A stretch of 64,000 bases of DNA, taken from the NCBI RefSeq assembly GCF_030272615.1, contig NC_081409.1:527183475-527247474 (forward strand), read 5' to 3'. This stretch comes from Cryptomeria japonica. Lineage: Eukaryota > Streptophyta > Pinopsida > Cupressales > Cupressaceae. A model generated the notes under the pieces. The model did no database searches and was not told the DNA's origin. It saw only the letters and a program-made list of their open reading frames with translations. Below, piece by piece: positions 23,906 to 34,994 of the stretch (position 1 is its first letter; each line of letters starts with the position of its first letter). The position numbers were made by a program, and so were the translations under genes.

Positions 23906-25106
23906 TTTTGCAATTTTAATTTTTCTAAGATTCGGGTTTTCGGATTTTGTACTTAGGGTTTCAGATCTGGTTTATTTTCGGCTAACTCTTGCAGATCTAG
24001 CTAACCTGGTTTGTGCAGCTTGCTTTGGAGGCGAAAATGTTTTTGTTGAAGGCCCCTTTTCACAAAGTCTTTTTGGGTTTCCTAAAATTTACCTAACTTG
24101 TGTGCTTGCAGGAAGGGGTGATCATTTGAAACAACCCAAACTACTAACAATTTTGTTGCAGGGCCTTGGCTAGGGTTTTGTAGTTTTGTTGTGTGCCTTG
24201 TTTTCATAGATTAGCAAACACTTCCATTGGTGCACTAAAATTGAATCATTGTCTTTTGTGTCTTGAGCAATAGGCTCTTTTTGTTTAATCTTTAGAGGGC
24301 CTGTCTTCCCGTGTGGTCATTAGGACTACTAGTGAGAAGAGAACGACCCAAGTGGTAGCGAGGAAAACCCACCTCATCCAAACCACTATAATCAAATGTA
24401 TTCATGGTGAAAACTATGAATAACGTGTGCTGATTAGTTCATACCGACACTATGTCTCCCCATAAACCCGTTTGATCAAATTTATTTGATCATTTGTAGG
24501 GCGTAACCCCTACCGGCTGGGAGCCTTCTGTATTTACAGAGCTGAAAGTGCCGCATGTATGGCCACACGAGCGGATGCCCTTACTAGCACCTCTTTGTTT
24601 TAGAAGCCCAAATCCTTCTAGTTGTTGAGGCAGGAGGTCGGACCTCTGGTAGCGGCCCACACACATACGGTTCTTAGTAGAGATACAAAGTTCGCCATGG
24701 GGAGTTTTCATGGGGACTGATGCTTGGCTGACCCGAGAAGTGAGTGCCGAGGGTGGAGCCAGTGAGGTCAAGCATCTAAGTATCCGCTCTGAATAGCGTA
24801 GCCTCGGGGGTAAAACCCTATGTGGGATCAACAACTATTGTCTTGGCCAGCCCTAAGATTTGTGCTTGTCTTATGCTAAACACTCAAACATTCAAGACAA
24901 AACAGCAAAACATTGTGTCTTTTGTGTCTTCAAGTGTATGCAAAAAAACTTTTTACATCAAACAACACACTTTTGGAGTCTAAACAGTTCGCAAACATTG
25001 AGTCATCAAGATTGTGTCCTCTTGTCACGAAAAACAGTCGAAAAAAATCAGATTTGGTCACAACAAAACAACTTCACAGATAGGAAAAATTGCACTAAGG
25101 TTACAG

Positions 25107-25262
25107 AAACGCGTCTGTGTCTGTTCAAACCGCGTCTGCGTTAGATAAACGTGTCTGTGAAGTACAGAATAGCGTCTGTGTTTTTATCAGTGTCTGTGTC
25201 AAACAGAGGGGCGTCTGTGTCTGGGAAACGCGTCTGTGAAGTATACAGAGGCGTCTGTGTCA
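25107..25262 (+). repeat. GCGTCTGTG motif array 2 (sense leader)
   Basis: Eight or nine copies of (A/C)GCGTCTGTG at about 15-25 bp spacing, in the same orientation as array 1, just 5' of gag. Confidence 0.8.
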
Positions 25263-25752
25263 GGATTTGAAAACTTTAACAGTCAAGCAAACAAAGAAAA
25301 TCAGTTTCGGCATACTTGAGCTTCTTAGGTTGTCTCTTCAGGTTTCATCTAGCATTCAGCCTGTTCTAAGGTTTTACACAGTCCATCATTGCTTCATACC
25401 TCATTTTACATTCACAATTGTCTAAACTTGAGTCAAAAGGTCACTTGCTTGTCCTCATCATACTTTGTCAACACACTACATACTACTACACTTTGCTAAG
25501 TGGTCCCTCATCAAGGTTTCTTACCTTTGGGTCTCATTTGGTCTTACTTAGAGTCAAGGTCAGCTTACCTCATCAAGAGAAACTATCCTCTCTTTGGAAG
25601 TCACACCTACTCTACTACTTACATACTTGGTCTTACACTTTGGACATTGCAAGTACACCTTAAGATTCATTTACACTCCATACAACTCTTGGTCCTCCGT
25701 ACTCTTTTCATTTTTCATCTAGTCTCTCACATCTTGGTCAAACACCTAGTTC

Positions 25753-27447
25753 ATGGTTGAAACCCACCTTCAAAAATCTAGGAGAATAGCTAAGGAAGCT
25801 CAAGAATCCGTAAACATGAGTTCTTATGAGTATGACAATGATCTATTCTACAATCCTGAGCACACTACATTACCAGACATGAATGTTTATAGACACAATC
25901 CAAATGTGGAAAGCGCAAACACTATAAACAACAATGCTACACACAATGACACAGTGGACAACTCTTCAATACTATCAGCAGACATACAAGAATCCATAAT
26001 GGATCCTCAATTCAATAGATTGGTTGAAGAGATAATGAGGAGAGATCGACAATACTTTTTAAACATGATGGCACAAAGTGGAGCTAAAATACCGCATGAT
26101 TTTGACTTATCTCAACTTATGGAAGGTCGACCCTCACAACAAATTCAACCCAACATGGATCAAAGGAGACCAAATAGTGGAGGAAATAGAGGACCGAATA
26201 ATATGATGCCGGAGTCACCATCAGCTTTGCTTCAAAAGCCAGCAATCCCACATACACAAGCTCAAACATATGATACTTACACTCAAGGACCATCATGGAG
26301 GCCTTATGCTCAATCACATGCTCAAGGTATGAATCAATCAAAACAAGTGGATACTCAAGGACATCCTCAAAATTTTGACACAAGGAGACCTCATGTCAAA
26401 ATTGGGGGCAACACAATGGAAAATGAAAGGCCTATTGAATATGGTATATATGCACAAAATAGATATGGGGTGCCCCAACAAGAAGTTATGCCAAGTGCTC
26501 CATACATGTCGCAACAATATAGACCTCCATATGGACATGTCTACGATCAGTATCATCCATACATGCAACAAGCTCCTCCTCAAATGGGCGTTTCAAACAT
26601 GGGGTATGCTACAAGAAATCAATCTCCTCCCAAAAATAATTTGGAGCAACAAATAAGAGATTTACAAAAGAAAATGGAGGACATGAGTACATCAAAACCA
26701 ACATACACTATGAGAGATATATGTCCTTATCCCTTCGATAAGAGCATTCCAATGCCTTCATTTCTTGCACACTTTGTGACACCAAAATTTGACAAGTATA
26801 GAGGGAGAGGAGACCCCAAGGCACACATAAGACAATTCTTCACAGCTTGCATTGAGGTAGCGGCAGAAAAAACATACTTGATGAGGTTATTCCCACAGAG
26901 CTTAGGAGATCAAGCTATGGAATGGTTTTCTCAATTACCTCCTGGTATTAAGTCATGGGGCGACTTAGCAGAGGCATTCATTCAGCATTTCTCCTACAAC
27001 ATTGAAACGGATGTCTCAGTTACTACCTTGTGCAATACTAAACAAAAGGAAGGAGAATCTTTTGCAACATTTTTACAAAGATGGAGAAACTTAGCTAGCA
27101 GATGCTCTTGTGAAATCCCGCAAAAACAAATGGTGGAGATGTTCACACAAAACGTTAATAAGGCTATTGGCTATGATCTCAGAAAAGCTTGTTTGTCTAC
27201 ATTCAAGGATGTCATTGAAAAGGGCCTAGCAACAGAAAAGGTCTTAATTGAACAAGAAGTTATTAAACTATTCAAAGAAAACAAAGAGGACTTTAAGGGA
27301 AAGGACAAACCAAAATTTTGGAACAAGAACAAGAACACAGCTAATGATGGCGTTGTTGATGCCAATACAGTGAGACCAAAGTTCGTCTTTTCTGGATCAA
27401 GTTCTACCAACAATCAGGTGAACACTCAAACAACTTCTAGACCATGA
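25753..27447 (+). pseudogene. Tat-II gag
   Basis: Start MVETHLQKSRRI opens a frame that runs to 33264 apart from in-frame TGA codons; the first, at 27445, closes this segment at residue 564. Residues 1-300 are Asn/Gln/Pro-rich and low complexity. The retrotransposon gag domain covers about residues 320-470: CPYPFDKS, KFDKYRGRGDPKAHIRQFF, AMEWFSQLPPGIKSW and FLQRWRNLASRC. Gag-pol is a single frame here, so the TGA at 27445 most likely interrupts it: the next codons (RKYTPLGEPL) continue a family motif, and an Arg codon CGA fits. Gag forms the particle. Confidence 0.85.
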
Positions 27448-30050
27448 AGGAAGTACACTCCATTGGGAGAACCACTTGAATCAGTATTCAAAAAGCTTGT
27501 GGCAAACAAAGTGATCACAGTTCCATATTTTCCTCCATATGAACCAAAGGTCAAACCAAATTGGTGGAATGATGATGAGTATTGTGAGTTTCATAAGAGC
27601 AAGGGTCACAAGATAGGTAATTGCCATCGATTGAAAAACATTGTGCAAGATCTCATTGACAGAGGAGATATAGAGATTGAGGGACATTCATCTAATCAAG
27701 AACATGAGATGTTTAAGGAACCATTCCCAAAACATGACAAAGGAAAAGGCAAAGTCACAGATGATCAAGCCAATTACACTAGAGCATCTTACAATTATGA
27801 TTCTACTATCAATCACATCTCCATGGACAATCATATCTCTACCATTACTATCAAAAACAAAAATCCTGAGAATTCTTCTCAGAGACCCAAAATTGTCCTA
27901 AAAGGTGTGGGATCTTCGTCCGAATCTACCTCTGAATGTCATGTTACAACCCATCGAGGTAAGATCACATTGCTAGGTACCTCCACTAAGAATACCAACC
28001 TTTCATCAATCAAGCCTGAGTACGACCTTGTAGAACAACTAGGGAAGACACCTGCACTCATCTCTATTCTTGAGCTCTTACGTATATCTCCTGCACATAA
28101 AGCTATCCTTGACAAAATCTTGAGAGATACTGCCGTCCCTACTGATCTGAATGTGGACCAGTTTCAAGCCATGGTGGGATACCTATCCATTCCACACTCC
28201 CTCACATTCACAGAAGCCGATGACACCTCCATAAGTCAGCCACATAATGCACCTCTACATGTTGAAGCCTTCATACATAAACATCGAATAAAGCGAGTCT
28301 TGATAGATGGAGGAGCAGGTCTTAATATTTGTACATTGAGCACCATCAGACAATTGGGATATTCTGACAAAGCTGTGAATTCTACAAACCAAATCACCAT
28401 TAAGGCTTATGATGATGAAGAGCGCTCATCCAAGGGCACGGTCACCTTACCACTAAGAATAGGGCCAATCACAAAGGATGTGGTTTGTCAAGTCCTAGAT
28501 CTAGATCTCACGTATAACATATTGCTAGGACGTCTGTGGATTCATGAAATGAGGGCAGTCCCATCAACATACCATCAGTGCATTAAGTTTCCTCACAATG
28601 GAGTCGAGGTAACCGTCAATGGTGATCCAAATCCATTCATATATTGTAATAACTTGAGATCACATACTGAGACTATCATTCCTAGTAACCATGAGGCTAC
28701 TCCCTCTTCGGCATACATTGACCCTGAGTCATTAAAACCCTCGACATCCAAACAAGGTGAACTTAGAGCCAAGTTTCAAGACAAAGGCATGGGAGAATAC
28801 ACTCTGAATCAGACAATGTTTTTACGACAAGTCATGAGCTCTCCCAAGGAATATGGGAGGCCACATCGTAACAAGCAAATCTCCATCATGATGCTCAAAT
28901 GGGATCCGACCATCTTTCAAAAATGGGGTGAACTAGAAGAAGAAAATTTATATAAAATGCTCTATAAGGACGTTGAAGAGGACACACATGATCAGATTAT
29001 TATACCCTGTGAGAACTATGGCAAAGGCTTCAAAATTTTGCAAAGATTCGGGTATGATGGAAAAAGCCCTCTCGGACTACACAAAGAAGGTGTCATGGAG
29101 CCTTTGCAACCTGAGCTAACTACAAGAAGAGAATGCTCCAAGGGGCTTGGTTTTCTAAATCCCAGACTACAAAATAAAAGAACAAAAGAGGTATGGCAAA
29201 TTAAAGTTGCCGAAGTTCAACAAGAAGATTACTATTCCACAGATTCCAATGAGTGGGAATGGGGTTCAGACAAATCCTCCAGTGACTATGAGCTCACTGA
29301 AACATTCAGAGAGCCAGATGAACCCACAGAGGAGGAGGAATTTTACAAAAAGTTCAGAGTTGGTCAAGAACCAACCCATAAGGATCCCGCACAAGCTTCG
29401 TTTCAAGGTCCTAGGTCAAAATCACATAGGATGAGGACACCTGTCCCAGAAGGCTCTACTAGTGATGACAATTTGGATTCGCTCATGATCGAAACTGATG
29501 AGGAGAGTGCCATCGATGACCTCGACGATTGCCTTGACATACCTGAATATAACCACATTTTCACTCTTAGCCCTGCAAACTCTGAAAACACTAATGACCT
29601 TCCCCTTGTTCACCCCCAACTCATTGACTGGGATCATGAAGGACCAGCACAATTTGATACATTTCAAAATGACGAAGCTATTATCGACTACCTTGGCATT
29701 CGAGATGATCTTCCCCCTGGAGACCACAAAGCAGGATACGCCATAGAGCTCAACAACATAGCATACTTTGGTGAGGGTGTCGGGCCTTCTAGTCACAAAA
29801 ATGTGAAAATAAAAACAAAACAAGGATCTTATGGCGAAAACCACACTGTGGTGCTATCTGACTCCAAAAAAGTAAAAAGAAAGGACGTATCTGAGGGTGA
29901 AAACCTCTCTGAGGCGCCTGAAGATGGAAGGCTCGACATTCTCCCAGCATCATACGAGGAAAAATCATCCATGTTGGTAGAGGAGACTATAAAGACAAAC
30001 ATTGGTACAGCAGAGGTTCCACACAACATATTTTTGGCTCAATCTTTGAC
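27448..30050 (+). pseudogene. Tat-II zinc knuckle, protease and G-patch linker
   Basis: In the gag-pol frame. A Tat-type knuckle (EYCEFHKSKGHKIGNCHRL) is at about residues 607-625. The protease active site is LIDGGAGLNI with Asp 852 and Gly-Gly in place of Ser/Thr-Gly, a variant seen in this lineage. The fold continues to about residue 970. A G-patch-like segment (GFKILQRFGYDGKSPLGLH) lies at about 1095-1115. An acidic linker follows, with two copies of a GEN(H/L)(T/S) peptide at 29833 and 29896. No stop interrupts this stretch. The protease cleaves the polyprotein; the G-patch may contact RNA or helicase. The second role is inference. Confidence 0.85.
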
Positions 30051-30882
30051 AGAGGCCGAGAGAGCAAAATTCATAAGCTTCTTTAAGGGACGACAAATCA
30101 ACTTCGCATGGTCTTACGTGGATATGCCTGGGCTAGACCCAGATTTGGTGATGCATCATTTAACAGTCAAACCGGGGGCAAAACCAGTAAAGCAGAAATT
30201 AAGGAAAATGCATCCACAAGTGGCATTGCTAGTCAAGGCAGAGCTGGAGAAATTATTGGATGTCGGATTCATACGCCCAATTGATTATCCTGAATGGATT
30301 TCCAATTTAGTACCTGTCAGCAAACCGGATCGCAGCATCCGAATATGTACAGACTTCAGAGATATCAACAAGGCTTGTCCAAAGGACGATTTCCCATTAC
30401 CAAACATTGACTTGATCGTTGATCTCACAGCAGGCCATGAAATGTTATCTTTAATGGACGGATTTTCTGGATATAATCAAATCAGGATTGCACCTGAAGA
30501 TCAACATAAAACATCATTTACTTGTCCATGGGGAACCTTCTGTTGGAATGTCATGCCCTTTGGGCTGAAAAATGCAGGCGCCACTTATCAAAGAGCGATG
30601 ACGACTATCTTTCATGATCTCATGCATGTAACAGTGGAAGATTATGTTGATGACCTTTTGGTTAAATCAATAGACAAAAATACACACTTGGACATACTTT
30701 CAGTTGCTTTTGATCGGTTGGAAAAGTACAAGGTAAGATTAAACCCGAAGAAATGTGTCTTTGGAGTAACCTCCGGGAAGCTCCTAGGATTCATTGTGTC
30801 TAAAAGAGGAATAGAAGCTGATCCAGCAAAAGTCAAGGCTATCTTGGACATGCCGCCACCCAAGAATATCAGTCAACTTTGA
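30051..30882 (+). pseudogene. Tat-II reverse transcriptase
   Basis: All RT blocks are intact: GFIRPIDYPEWISNLVPV, ICTDFRDINKACPKDDFPLP, LMDGFSGYNQI, FCWNVMPFGLKNAGATYQR, the catalytic YVDD at residues 1631-1634, and KCVFGV..KLLGFIVS. The stretch ends at an in-frame TGA (30880) after NISQL. Tat-I and the downstream sequence (SLQGRLQSIRRFIAQLADK) show that the frame should continue, and CGA (Arg) fits. RT copies element RNA into DNA. Apart from the stop the domain looks functional. Confidence 0.9.
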
Positions 30883-32103
30883 TCTTTACAAGGGAGACTC
30901 CAATCCATACGAAGATTCATAGCACAACTTGCAGATAAGTGTAACCCTTTCCAGCACCTGCTACACAAAAACATCAAGTTCAAATGGGATGAAAACTGTC
31001 AACAAGCTTTTCAGACGCTCAAAGATTATCTTTTGAACCCGCCAGTTTTGATGCCACCAATTCCAGATCAACCATTGCTACTTTACATATCGGCTACTCC
31101 GACAGCACTGGGGGCACTCCTAGCACAGCAAATACCTGACGGCAAGGAAAAAGCAGTATATTATATCAGTCGCACATTGGTGGGATACGAGCTAAACTAC
31201 ACACCAATCGAGCGTGCATGTCTCGCTGTGGTCTTCGCTTCACGAAAGTTATGACATTATATGCTCACTCACAAGACTAAGTTGATTGCCAGAATTGATC
31301 CACTAAAATATCTTCTCAATAAAGCTACACTTACTGGGCGGCTGGCCAAGTGGGTAATGATTTTGAGTGAATTCGACATTGAATACGTGGACAGAAAAGC
31401 AATCAAAGGACAAGCAATTGCAGATCAATTGGCAGATGCTCCCATGATAGATGATGTTCCTCTACAGTCAAAATTTCCAGATGAGTCCATTCTAACAATA
31501 TCACCTGCAAAGCCATGGCAATTATATTTTGACGGCTCATATACACAACACGGGGCAGGAGCGGGTATACTCTTTATAACTCCTCAAGGCGATTCTATAC
31601 CAAAATCATACCGTTTGTCATTTCCTTGCACCAACAATATAGCGGAATACGAGGCATTAACAACTGGGTTAAGAATTGCAGTTCAATGGAAGATCCAAGA
31701 ACTTCGTGTTTTTGGGGATTCTCAACTTGTCATCTGTCAAGCAACTGATGATTATCAAATAAAAGATGAAAAGCTAATGCCTTACAAACAACTGGTAGAT
31801 GACCTGAAACAACACTTTGCAAAGATAGAGTTTGAGAAGATACCAAGAGAACAGAATCGCGCTGCTGATGCCATGGCTACAATTGCTTCACTCATTGATC
31901 TACCGCAAAATGAGACCTGCTATGAATTCCTGGTAGACAACCTGCTGATTCCGTCATATAAAATCACTCCTACGGAAATGATATGTGTTGTTGGTCCTGA
32001 ATCCCAGTTATATGGTCCCATATTCACATACCTTCGCGACAATATCTTACCTCCCGATCTATCGAACAATCAACGCCGCACTTTCATTCGCCAATCCTCT
32101 TGA
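30883..32103 (+). pseudogene. Tat-II RNase H and second, archaeal-type RNase H
   Basis: The first RNase H (about residues 1710-1850) has LYISATPTALGALLAQQ, where the usual first catalytic Asp is missing, as expected when this copy has become a connection domain. It is cut by TGA at 31252 (after SRKL; Arg fits). The second RNase H (about residues 1920-2050) has LYFDGSYTQHGAGAG with Asp 1927, AEYEAL, FGDSQLV and NRAADAMA, all four catalytic positions. A TGA at 32101 ends the segment. A dual RNase H is the mark of the Tat lineage; the second copy degrades RNA in RNA-DNA hybrids. Confidence 0.88.
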
Positions 32104-33264
32104 TACGTCATTTTAGCAGATATCCTATACCGACGAGGTCTAGATGGCACCCTTCTTAGATGTTTAGAGAATGACGAAGCTCAAATTGCGTTACGAGAAG
32201 TGCATGAAGGGATATGTGGCCCGCATACTAGTGGTCCTACCTTGGCCAAGAAACTCATCAGGACTGGATACTACTGGCCTACTATGGAAAAAGATGCATA
32301 TCAGTTTGTCAAGAAGTGTAAGCAGTGTCAAATTCATGGAGACCTCATACATGCACCAGCACAGGAACTACAACCACTTGCATCTCCTTGGCCCTTTTGT
32401 CAGTGGGGACTCGATCTCATAGGCAAGATTCACCCTCCTTCTTCCAATGGACATAAATTCATTATCACAGCCACAGAGTATTTCACAAAGTGGATTGAAG
32501 CCGTGCCTCTCACACAAGTTACTGGGAAACAAATCGCTACTTTCATCCTGAACTACATCATTTGCCGATACGGGATTCCTACTTCCATTATTACTGATAA
32601 TGGGCGTCCTTTCAAAAATCAAGATGTTCGTGAACTCTGTGAGCGCTTCCATATATCCCATCATTTCTCCACACCATATTACCCCCAAGGTAATGGCCAA
32701 GCTGAGGCATCTAATAAAACAATTCTCAAAATCCTTAAAAAGACAGTCGACAACGCTGGCCGTAACTGGCATATCCAACTCAATCCTGCACTTTGGGCCT
32801 ATCACACAAGTGTCCGCACACCTACAGGAGCTACACCCTACTCACTTGTCTACGGCTCTGAAGCCATCTTGCCTATTGAGGTCGAGCTACCTTCTTTATG
32901 GGTCTCCTTGAGAAACATAATCAACGATGAAGACTACAGGGTCTCTCGCTTACAAGAACTAGAACTGCTGAAGGAATGATGACACACTACTTTTAATCAT
33001 CTTAAGGCTTACCAACAAAGAATGAGTCGCAGTTACAATCACAAAGTTAAGCCTCGCACATTTGAGGTAGGTGACTTGGTCCTCAGAGAGAACCCCAAGA
33101 ATCAGCAAGACAGAGATAAGAAGGGCAAGTTTGAACCAAATTGGCTTGGTCCTTACATCATTACAGCAGTATATGGATCTGGGGCATATCAGCTCTCAAC
33201 TACAGAAGGTGAACCCTTAGAGGATCCTATCAATAGCATGCACCTTCGCAGGTTCTACACATAA
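32104..33264 (+). pseudogene. Tat-II integrase
   Basis: The zinc-binding HHCC part reads HEGICGPH..CKQC. The catalytic triad is complete: Asp 2221 (WGLDLIG), Asp 2282 (ITDNGRPF) and Glu 2318 (NGQAEASNK), with 35 residues between the second and third. The C-terminal part has VGDLVLRENPKN, then GPYIITAVYGSGAYQL, and ends MHLRRFYT. Two consecutive TGA codons (32977 and 32980) cut the C-terminal region; Arg-Arg fits. The final stop is at 33262-33264. No frameshift occurs. Integrase joins the cDNA to the host genome. I see no chromodomain. Confidence 0.88.
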
Positions 33265-34994
33265 GCTCTTTGGAATATCCTAATTCAAAAATACAAAAAA
33301 ATCAAAAATTTCAAAAATACAAAAAAATTATAAAACAAAAAAATTGTTACTTGGTGAAAACCTGGCAAACAGGCGCCTTGTGACACAAAAAATTTGAAAA
33401 ATCCGAAAAAAAGTAAAGAGAAATAATTTCGTCCAACGGTGAAAACCACTCCGGTGGCGCCCTGGGCAAGTACTATGGTGAAAACTGGGTCACCAGCGCC
33501 ATGCGTAGAGACTTTGCTCCTCTCTCCTTCAGGATTCTCTTTCATCTTTCACTTTGCACACACTCACAACCTATTCGTTCACAATAAACTTACCCATTCC
33601 CATCATGGCTTGTTATTGATCTACCTAAGATTGGTTAGCCATCCATAACCATCCCTTTTCACTCCCTTTCCATCCATAGTAAATCAGATCCTATCTGTGG
33701 CTAAGGCAAATCCTATGTCTAGTGATGGGTGTGGAACTGAGAACATCACATGTTTCGAGGAGTACAGTTTCTTCCAGCTTCCTTCAAGTCTATCAGCGCA
33801 CAATCCGCAATAAAGCAACATTTGCATCACAGATCCGCAATAAAGTTTCATCTTCTCCGCAATAAAGTATCAGTTTCATGGATTCAGTCAATTTTAGATG
33901 AGACACAGCAGCAACAATGGGCCTCAACAAAATCAAATCTTTCAACAGACTCAGACAACATATGGTTCAGTATTAATCTATCCCTTTTGTGAAAGTGAAC
34001 ATTGTGACCACAATAAAACATGACTTATACAAGTGACAAGAGACACTAAACTTGAGGACTACAGTGGATGTTGGTGTCGAGTCTTGGTTTTCTTTTGATT
34101 TCATCTTTTTTGGTGACATGTCTTTTAGCTTTTCCAGGATGTCTCTGACTAGAGATTCTATCTCCAGGATGTCTTTGACTAGAAAGGCGAGGAGGGGGTA
34201 TCGTCACCTATTTGCATTTGCTGTCTGTGGATTGTCTCTTAGTAATGCTATGACTTGTCCAAGGATATGAGGACACTGTGAGTCTAGTATGAACTGGGGC
34301 ATTCCTTGTTTGTGACTGTCTTATCTCCATGCAAACAGGTACAATGACTTTTTGGGTCGAACAAATGCCTCGATTGTCATAACCTATTTGCCATAATAAA
34401 GCTCAATGATGATAACGCACAAGAAGCTCTTTCACGTTCATATCTTCTATCTTTCATCCCCCTTTCTTGATTGACTTCCATCGTCCTTCTCGAGTCCGCG
34501 TAGCCTGCTATCACATGACTGAGTATAATGACACACCAAAAATATTTGCATTTCATGTAGCTGCACCTACATCACCACATATAAGCATTTCATACATACA
34601 TATAGATATCACAATTGCATCACATCCTGCATACAACACATGTTAGCACATCTCACATTTTCATTATGTAAATAATCATTTGCATTATCATATTCATTTG
34701 CATTACATACATTCACATTTGCATCATGCATCGCATATAAAACATAAAAGAACAAAAATATATTGCATTACATCATATAAGCATCCATATCATAAAACAT
34801 GCATCACATAAGAACATCTCATCACATAAGGTACACATGCATATAGCTGCCGCAAAAATGGATCATCTCTCATATATAATCAAAAGTGTCATGATACAAT
34901 GATGTCAAAAGAATCATATGGCTACAAAATTACCCGCAGGTGTCTACAATACAAAAATGGTACATATACTGATACAAAGGGGAGCCCTCTATGG
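33265..34994 (+). other. Tat-II post-pol spacer
   Basis: No conserved ORF is seen on either strand. It starts with A-rich tracts, then has three hairpin motifs (33353-33500), three CCGCAATAAAG copies (33805-33867, each with AATAAA), two copies of TCCAGGATGTCT(C/T)TGACTAG (about 34135 and 34162), and a long run of CATTTGCAT and CATACAT-type short repeats (34545-34860). It ends where the antisense gene ends. Confidence 0.6.
33353..33500 (+). repeat. Three GGTGAAAAC-hairpin-GCGCC motifs
   Basis: Starts at 33353, 33438 and 33477. Each is GGTGAAAAC followed by a short stem-loop and GCGCC. Stems: CCTG/CAGG (loop GCAAA), CCAC/GTGG (loop TCCG), CTGG/CCAG (loop GTCA). Stem bases differ but pairing is kept. 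Related copies lie in the linker coding region (29833 and 29896) and in Tat-I (10817 and 44453). Confidence 0.75.

Larger units (their letters stand above)
23527..25752 (+). other. Tat-II leader: primer site, motif arrays, conserved block
   Basis: TGGCATGCCTGGTGGGACTC (23530 on) is the primer-site candidate. Two arrays of a CGCGTCTGTG-type motif occupy 23638-23905 and 25107-25262. At 24332 AGTGAGAAGAGAACGACCCAAG matches leader blocks in Tat-I and Tat-III; GGCTGGGAG (about 24518) and TTACTAG (about 24580) are shared with Tat-III as well. The leader ORFs at 23835 and 24490 (minus) are not conserved in the relatives and are probably chance. Confidence 0.6.

Noticed and set aside
23835-24173. 112-codon ORF in the Tat-II leader
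   Set aside because: It lies over the GCGTCTGTG array and has no counterpart in other Tat leaders.
24490-24834. 114-codon minus-strand ORF in the Tat-II leader
   Set aside because: No motif, and it overlaps the conserved leader region.
32368-32805. 145-codon minus-strand ORF within integrase
   Set aside because: It is opposite to conserved integrase blocks and has no motif of its own.
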